From contig CM049315.1 of the NCBI GenBank assembly GCA_026874595.1, forward strand, positions 8,428,664 through 8,492,663: a stretch of DNA of 64,000 bases, in the 5' to 3' direction. Shown here piece by piece: positions 57,590 through 64,000 of the stretch. A program made the translations under genes and the position numbers. Under the pieces are notes generated by a model that ran no database searches, was not told the DNA's origin, and worked only from the letters and a program-made list of their open reading frames with translations. Position 1 is the stretch's first letter, and every line of letters starts with the position of its first letter. This DNA comes from Sipunculus nudus (taxonomy: Eukaryota; Annelida; Sipuncula; Golfingiida; Sipunculidae).

Positions 57590-57991
57590 CACTGGACTTA
57601 TATGTGAGTTATATGTCACTTATAAGGGACATATATGGCACTTATAAGGCACATATATGGCACATATATGGGAGTTATAAGGCACATATATGGGAGTTAT
57701 AAGACACATATATGGGACATATATAGGAGTTATAGGGGACATATATGGGACATATATGGGAGTTATAGGGGACCTATATGTGGAAGCCTTATAAGTGACA
57801 TATAAGGCCCATATATGTTACATATAAGGCTCCTATCCAATTTGCATATCAAATCCATATACCAGACATATATGTGACATATATGGGTGCTATAAGGTTG
57901 GACATAAGGGACATATATGGCACATATATGTACCTTATATGTGCCATATAACTTTCACATATATGGCACTTATAAAAATTTTCGGTAAGGG
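57590..57991. repeat. Iterated palindrome element (CATATATG/TTATAAG)
   Basis: About 25 occurrences of ACATATATGG alternating with (G/C)TTATAAGG(C/G)AC, both near-palindromic. The right terminus reads, in reverse complement, CCCTTACCGAAAATTTT. That resembles the MITE end at 39539 (CCCTTACAGAAATTTT). No matching left terminus is seen. Noncoding. Confidence 0.75.
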
Positions 57992-58885
57992 TTATAGTCA
58001 GCTAAAAATTGAATTGACCCCAAGTCTGTTATCAAAGATGACAAAGCAGTGTTTTAAACGTATGTCTCAGGAGAGGCATTATACATGGCTATGCCCTGTT
58101 TCCCAATCCTAATTGATACATTCAATAAAAATACTGTTTCAAGAAACATTATGGAGAGAACCAAACTTGAGACAACAGATGAAGAGTACCCTAGCTTCTG
58201 TGGCATGTATGTACATTTGAATGTGATGACATTTTTTATTCCACTGCATTGGACATCTTGAGGGTGGACAAAGAAGTGGTTAACTTTACAATACCGGTAT
58301 TAGAAGGATGCATGGCCTATGTTCCTCAGGCATGTCCATAACTGATAATACCATGTCCTTGTCCCTGTACTCTCTTATGGTTACTGATACGCTAAGGCCC
58401 CATATATGACGTAACTTTGAGCAAAGGAAGACCATGCAAATATTTAAAAAATACTAAAAAAGATGTAGCTTATCTTATTGAAAATACTATTTTCTTTCAT
58501 GAATATGGATTGTAACCACAAGGAATCAAGAAGCTATGTGTTACCGTCAATGCTGCAGCTCATAACTAATTCATACTGGTCTTCTCTAGCATTCCCCTGC
58601 AGTGATCTGACATTCTGGCAACATTAGAATCTGAAATGGGAGAGACAACTAAGTAATCAAGTAAATATTATAACTCAAATTATATTAAAAGTCAGAGGAA
58701 CTACTTTCAACAATTTGATTATTATTTTATTGTTTTGATTATAATAATAATTCATTCTGAAGCTTCATTAGAGGTGAAAAAAGGTAACATTTTATATATA
58801 TGTTTATGTATGGTTATAGATATAAAGTTGCGGATCCAGTTATTCAAAATCAGGGGGTGAGGGGGCGTTTTGTTTAATATATACA
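57992..58885. other. Noncoding stretch
   Basis: No gene is seen. Position 58830-58870 holds TTGCGGATCCAG and GGGGGTGAGGGGG, a possible remnant of the hAT-like MITE type at 28891. Confidence 0.35.
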
Positions 58886-58886
58886 C

Positions 58887-58980
<94 letters not shown>

Positions 58981-59010
58981 GTAAAAGTATATGTATATAT
59001 ATATATATAT
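58886..59010. repeat. (AT)n microsatellite, interrupted
   Basis: Two long AT runs broken by CTGTATATA and CATATGTAAAAG. A Tyr-Ile-rich reading frame across it is an artefact. Confidence 0.95.
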
Positions 59011-59682
59011 TCAGGCTATGAAAATTATAAATATTTGTTTTTATTAAAGGTCTGATTCTGCACTTAGGCAACCATTAAAAAACGAGAAGCTTATTCCCAA
59101 TCATGGACAGGATTATACAAACTGAAGCATACTATTATAAGATGAAAACACTATATTACAGGTATATTTAAAAAGATTTGTTTGCATTACAGCCCTGTAG
59201 CTAGATGTTATGATACTGGCAAAGAGCAGACTGTTCACTGAATTCAACCAAACTTGACTGAAAATTGACTAAAATTAACTAAAACTGACTGAAATTGACA
59301 GAAAGTGATCATTGACCTTAATTTCATCAAATGCACTGTTGCATAGTTTATCACTACTAATTTTGATTTGTTCTGACGAATATTGATACGTACAAGTATC
59401 AATATTCTTCAAAAGACCAATTTATGAGAGCATTTAATTCAGGCGAGAAACTGAAAGGGTAGGGGTTTTAGATTTTCTTTCACAGAGACTATTTTAAAAA
59501 ATCAATCATTTTTATTCTTATGTTTCTTCAGACAGATAATGTCAATTTTATTTTAAATTTATTATTGTAAAATATAAATATATATATATATAAAAAGACT
59601 GTGGAGTCTATAAATGTGTTCAGATAATGGCTAAATGTCCAATGTATAGATTATTTGCATTTGACAGGTTTCTCTCAAATTA

Positions 59683-59713
<31 letters not shown>

Positions 59714-60639
59714 AAGAGAAGTCAGCTTGAAATGAAAATCATAAATCAAAAGGAATATTATCATTTTTAACAAATGGTATGTCAGTGTGCACAAAATATA
59801 TTTAAAATAAATGTCCATGCAGTACATGTTGCAAACTGCATGTTACACTGTTGGATTTCATAACCAAACTAATATGCTGGAGAAGAATTATTAAATATAA
59901 TGAGTCTAATGGTACATTTGGTTATTTGGCAGAAAGACAGTTAGTATTAAGTTAAGAGTCCTGTTTTATTTGAAAAAAAAAATAAATATTGAAGTACTAT
60001 AGTAAAATATCATAAGTTGACAGCATATTGCTGTTCAGATGAAATGCCTAGCATATATAAAAGCCGGTGTAACAGACTGCTTAAAACACATGAGCAGCAG
60101 TACATGACTTGGGGTGGTTCCTATGTTTATCCTGACCTGAGCAGGGAATCATGATTATCACCAGATATATCTTAGTTCTATAAATGTTAAAAAATAGTAA
60201 AAAGAAATGTTTATTTTGCATTTTCTAAAATGTTACAAAATGCGCTGAGTGCTGTGACCAATGGGTCCCTTTCAGGGTTTGCAGGTTTTACCCACTACTT
60301 AGGGTTGGCACAATCTTCCTGGAGGGAAGGGAAGGGATGGAAAGAAATATTTTCTTTCGGAAGGGAAGAAATACTTTCTTCCCACAATTTCTTCCCAGGG
60401 AAGAAATAAGATTCCCAGGGAAGAAATAAGATTCACAACATACCTGTATTTCACGTTGTTCAAATGTCATTTTGGCTTGTTATATCAGTGCAAATCAGAA
60501 TGATTGATTTCACACCCTTTGGTAAATAAAGGACATGCAAACAAACCATGTGGATGTGACTGGTGTGTCATTTTATTATGGGGATGGATGATGTAGTCTT
60601 CAGCTGAGTAATCAAGATGAATTCAACTTGAGTCCACTC

Positions 60640-60930
60640 AGTCCATTGGTGTTGTTGTTGCTGAAGGCTTGTCTTGAGCTGTGTGATAAGGATGAACTCA
60701 AAATGAGTACATACCCTTCAGGGGTGGAGGTCGGCTTGTACAGTTGAGCTGGTTTTTAGTTAAGTAATAAGGATGAACTCAACTTTAGTTCATAACCTTC
60801 AGGGGTGGAGGTCAGCTTGTACAGTTGAGATGGTTTTTAGTTAAGTAATTTGGATGAACTCAACATTAGTTTATACCCTTCAGGGGTGGAGGTCGGCTTG
60901 TACAGTTGAGCTGGTCTTTAGCTTAGTAAC
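60640..60930 (+). repeat. ~81-bp tandem repeat, three to four units
   Basis: GGATGAACTCAA anchors at about 60690, 60771 and 60852, each followed by CCTTCAGGGGTGGAGGTC and GCTTGTACAGTTGAG. Confidence 0.85.
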
Positions 60931-61010
60931 TGGCAGTCCAGCCATGTCTTCTGGTAGCTCACCTACTCCATCCAACTTATCAAGGTCATCAACTCGACAC
61001 AGGCCTACCA

Positions 61011-61345
61011 GCTTCTGTGGCTCAGGGGTAGAGTTCAGGACTCGAAGCCGGGAGATCATGAGTTTGAATCTAAGCCAGGCGGTGAGATTTTATCACGGTT
61101 AGCTCCCACCCAGGGTTAGCGCTCTGAAAGCTAAATGGGGAGACTTTGCCTAACAGTCATGTTTCACTGAAAAATGAGTGCACCTTTCGGGGGTTCCTTG
61201 GTGTTGTGATCAAGCAATGGGGATGACAAACACCAAGGACCCGCATGAGTGTTACACTGAGCCCTGTTGACACCAGGATAACTGGGTATAAGCCCCTGTC
61301 ATGTAGTCCAGAATAGAACTCTGCAGATGTACTTAGTAATAGTTA
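61011..61345 (+). mobile_element. tRNA-derived SINE
   Basis: A tRNA-like head (61011-61082) with A box TGGCTCAGGGGTAGAG (61018) and B box-like GAGTTTGAATC (61060). A central body follows with CCTTTCGGGGGTTCCTTGG (61192) and AAACACCAAGGACCCGCATG (61230). RNA polymerase III boxes and tRNA-like spacing support a SINE rather than a tRNA gene. It ends near 61345 without a clear tail. Confidence 0.6.
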
Positions 61346-62202
61346 AGCAAGCATAAGGTTACCTCCACCAAATAAAAAATGTAAAAAAAACTCCACTGGA
61401 CAGCAGCAGCGAGTTATAGATTTGTTGGCAAAGCGTAACCATGAGTACATCACAGCTGCCATACAGCCTTCAGACAAAGTCTGCACCATATCCAGCTTTC
61501 TACTTCTCAGCTATGTCTTTGCCTGCTGTATCCTGGTAAATGGGAATAAAGAATGGGAGCCCTACTCTACCTGCAGGGTTTGCTGAGTTAGTATTGAACC
61601 TCCACACAGCATATGCATCCTCCGTATCCATAAAATGGGCTGTCTCAACCATGGGTGTGGTTCAGTCAAAACTTTGAAAAGGTTCATTGTGGAACATACA
61701 AACAAGCTTGTATTGGATTCACTGTGTTCTATGAAATATAAGTCTAAACTATCTGAGTGTGTAAATATTGAACAACAATGTGTGCTTAATGAACAACTGA
61801 TATATATTATTCAGTGGTTCTCTGTATATATGCTTATTTACTATGTTATATATTATTAATAAAAGGTTGTGGGAACCTGTGGGAAAAAGAGTTTCTTCCC
61901 TGACTTTTTTTTCTTCCCAGAAATTTCCTTTTCTTCCCTGAGAAGGGGGAAATACCTATCTTCCCAACAGGTTTGCCAACCCTGTACTTAGTACAACGGT
62001 AAAAACCTGTGTTTAACCCAGGTTTGGGAAAAATAAGTTTTACCAGGGTTCTACCAAAGTTTTCAAAAAAAATTTCATCAAAGTTTAAATAAAATGCTCT
62101 TATTTTTTCATACTCAATGAAAATTGACACAGGTAACATGTAAACCAATTCATTTAATGTTTTTATCATGGTCAATTTCGGTCAATTTAACTCCATTTCA
62201 GT

Positions 62203-62235
62203 GAATAGTCTGTCCCAGCCAAGGACAGACTATTC
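62203..62235. repeat. Perfect 13-bp inverted repeat
   Basis: GAATAGTCTGTCC, a 7-base loop, GGACAGACTATTC. It overlaps the right end of the 59226-62213 element, so one arm is the element terminus and the other may belong to an adjoining inverted copy. Confidence 0.85.
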
Positions 62236-63245
62236 TGTTCTACCTAGCCCTAGCACCTGTGCTCTCTTACTACGCTAAGCTGTGCAAGAGCCCTAGAAGA
62301 TGATTTGAGGAAACTGGTGACATTCCACATGACAATTTAATTCTGATATTTCGTCTCAAAATGTTGTATTCGTTAGGAAATAAAGATATTCTAATCAAAT
62401 ACGCATATAACATACCACATAACAGTGTTTGTCCACTTCAAATGTTGATTAGAAGAATATGTATTATCCTATATGAACGGTGATACACAGGGAACGATGT
62501 GTGCTCTGGGTTTTCCCCCAGCCACAGCTGGCTGGCAGCCCCCTGTGTAACCATTGGTAACGGGCCGTGTTGGCTCAGCGAGCAAAGGTCAGGCAGTTCA
62601 TTGTTTCAGATTCTGAGGCAGTTTTAAGCGCAAGGGTTGCAAAGTTTTAAAAGTGAGTCTTGTTTACATACTAAAACATAATATTTATCTGAATTTCTTG
62701 GTCATTCGAATAAAGTACTATATCTCCCTCAGATTACTTACAGTTTCCTTGTCATAAACGCAATATTTGATTTTAAACAATTTTTTTCCGACAAGGGTTT
62801 GAAGTTCTCCAGTTTACTCTGAAGCTTTTTATGCGGTATCCAGAGTCCTGGATACCGCCGCATTTAATGCAGTTATGTTCTACCCTGCACTTCTAGGGAT
62901 ATTGTCTTTGACTATGTCCGGGTTGGCTGTGATTGCCCTAAACCTTTGTGGTGGAATCAACAACTAGGATTCTCCTTTCATGCGTAATTGTTTATGCAGA
63001 AAGCTAGCAGCGCGAATTGGAATATTATGTGTTTGGACGAGGCAATCTAAACCAAAGACATACATTCATAAAACTTGACCTGAGCGATAATAAAAGATCG
63101 AAGAAACTTTCTTATCATATGGTCATTATTACTCAATTTGAAGAGAATATTTTTATGGGTTTTCGCATACCTAAGAAAACAGTGATGTGCCTGAAGACAT
63201 GAGCTGGTTACATTGGCCTAGATGGGCCTATTGTCATACTATATA
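62236..63245. other. Noncoding stretch
   Basis: No gene is recognised. A small palindrome (CAGCCACAGCTGGCTGG) lies at 62520. The frame at 63017-63202 has no motif. Confidence 0.4.
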
Positions 63246-63250
63246 CTTAC

Positions 63251-63292
63251 CGAAGGAGCTAACGACCACGTCCTGCCTGCACGCAGTTTCAT
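63251..63292 (-). CDS. Candidate first coding exon of an unknown gene
   Basis: On the minus strand an ATG (63290-63292) opens 14 codons, basic and polar (MKLRAGRTWSLAPS), ending at a consensus donor TCG|GTAAGTATAT (GT at 63249-63250). The sequence just upstream is GC-richer than the surroundings, as for a promoter-proximal exon. No downstream exon is assigned; the exon set at 38.8-41.3 kb is on the same strand, but a link is speculative. Confidence 0.3.
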
Positions 63293-64000
63293 ATTTCCCG
63301 CCAGCACAAAGTAAATGCCGAAATCGTAACCTCCTATCATATCCAAATATTTTCTTTTAAACTTGGACGATAGGTGCTTTGAAACTTTTTACCCGCCAAA
63401 TTCACAAGTTTGTTACGCCTGTAGACATGGGTAGGAAAATATATATGAAAAAGTGTCAGGTTCATTTTATTTTTCGTCTATTTATGAGCCACCTTCCCCA
63501 GATGGAACCACTCTCCACATCATGAATAATGACTTAGAATGGCACACACACACACAACTCGTTGTCCATGCAATCACATAAATTATAGCAACAGGTTATA
63601 AGTAAAAAGCCATATGTATTGTATTTAATAAAGTCCCCCCCCCCCCCTTATAAATAGGCCTATGCATGTCTGATCTATATGAACTTTTTTTTTTATAAGA
63701 GCAAAATATGGATGTCTTATAAAAGCGGAAATGTGCCATATACGAAACAATAAAAAAAATTATCTTCATTTTGAGAGGAGGCTAGCAACACACAGTGACA
63801 CATAGGCCTTCATCAAACATTGGTTATGTATTACGCCCACAATTAAGGAAAATTATGTTCAAATATACATTACTGAGTGCTGGTATAGACCATAAAGTTA
63901 TATAAATAAAATGTCAACTTATCTTAAAGTTAGGGTTGGGGAATTGAATAAGGTATAATGTTTTAAAAATAAGATATATTATGTTCCAGTTTAGGTTTAA
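63293..64000. other. Possible promoter side, otherwise noncoding
   Basis: Upstream of the candidate exon. Contains a C-run at 63636-63646 and AT-rich DNA. No promoter motif is identified with confidence. Confidence 0.25.

Larger units (their letters stand above)
60302..61984. mobile_element. hAT-like non-autonomous element, 1.68 kb
   Basis: Inverted ends GGGTTGGCA (60302-60310) and TGCCAACCC (61974-61982). TACTTA lies directly left and TACTTAG right (61985-61991), a likely target duplication. Subterminal regions are filled with GGGAAGAAA on the left and TTTCTTCCC on the right, inverted to each other. It carries an ~81-bp tandem repeat and a SINE; no transposase is seen. Confidence 0.7.
59226..62213. 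mobile_element. Large imperfect inverted-repeat element, nested
   Basis: Left end GCAGACTGTTCACTGAA (59226-59242); right end in reverse complement ACAGACTATTCACTGAA (62197-62213). Both are followed inward by iterated TTGAC/AAATTGAC motifs (59258-59310 and 62120-62190). No transposase is seen. The 60302-61984 element lies inside, and a GT microsatellite is at 59688-59714. Other sequence is AT-rich. Confidence 0.5.

Noticed and set aside
58874-59071. Tyr-Ile-rich reading frame
   Set aside because: Translation of an AT microsatellite.

Overview
This is eukaryotic, animal-type nuclear DNA, dense in transposable elements. There is no operon organisation. It holds LTR and non-LTR retrotransposons, tRNA-derived SINE heads, MITE-like elements, long satellite arrays and a few candidate spliced exons. 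The repeat style (short GACG/GACA microsatellites ending in a CTCAGATGACT hairpin, units with GGTGGCGCCACC) suggests a marine lophotrochozoan, most likely a mollusc. That assignment is inference; no marker gene is present.

Layout. 0-9 kb: a minus-strand Ty3/gypsy-like retrotransposon with an intact 1387-residue Pol and a -1 frameshift signal. It is truncated inside Gag and flanked by two diverged copies of a dispersed repeat. 9.3-24.2 kb: a complete 8.1-kb LTR element (10414-18521) carrying a TatD-family metal-dependent nuclease ORF between integrase and the 3' LTR. Its reverse transcriptase has been deleted. The left flank, 5' LTR, leader and Gag start recur 11.49 kb downstream at 20836-24193, which looks like a recent tandem duplication. 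The second copy stops abruptly at a satellite-bearing element (24194-26500) whose 187-bp units form a three-unit higher-order repeat.

26.5-44 kb: mostly noncoding, with hAT-like and other MITEs, hairpin-ended tandem-repeat elements, and three similar minus-strand segments bounded by splice-like signals (38769-41277) that may be tandemly duplicated exons. 45-48.4 kb: a satellite of about 45 units of ~74 bp, most containing a TTAGGG-like core. 48.4-53 kb: low in repeats, with signals for a possible spliced noncoding transcript. 53-57.5 kb: a decayed LINE whose reverse transcriptase is split by a 2.2-kb hairpin-ended element. 57.5-62.3 kb: a palindromic ATATAT repeat and a nested inverted-repeat structure holding a hAT-like element, which itself holds a SINE. 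63.25 kb: a strong minus-strand splice donor after a short ATG-initiated stretch, a candidate first exon.

The only proteins with clear function belong to mobile elements. The most notable is the TatD nuclease carried inside an LTR retrotransposon, with one metal-ligand histidine replaced by leucine in this copy.
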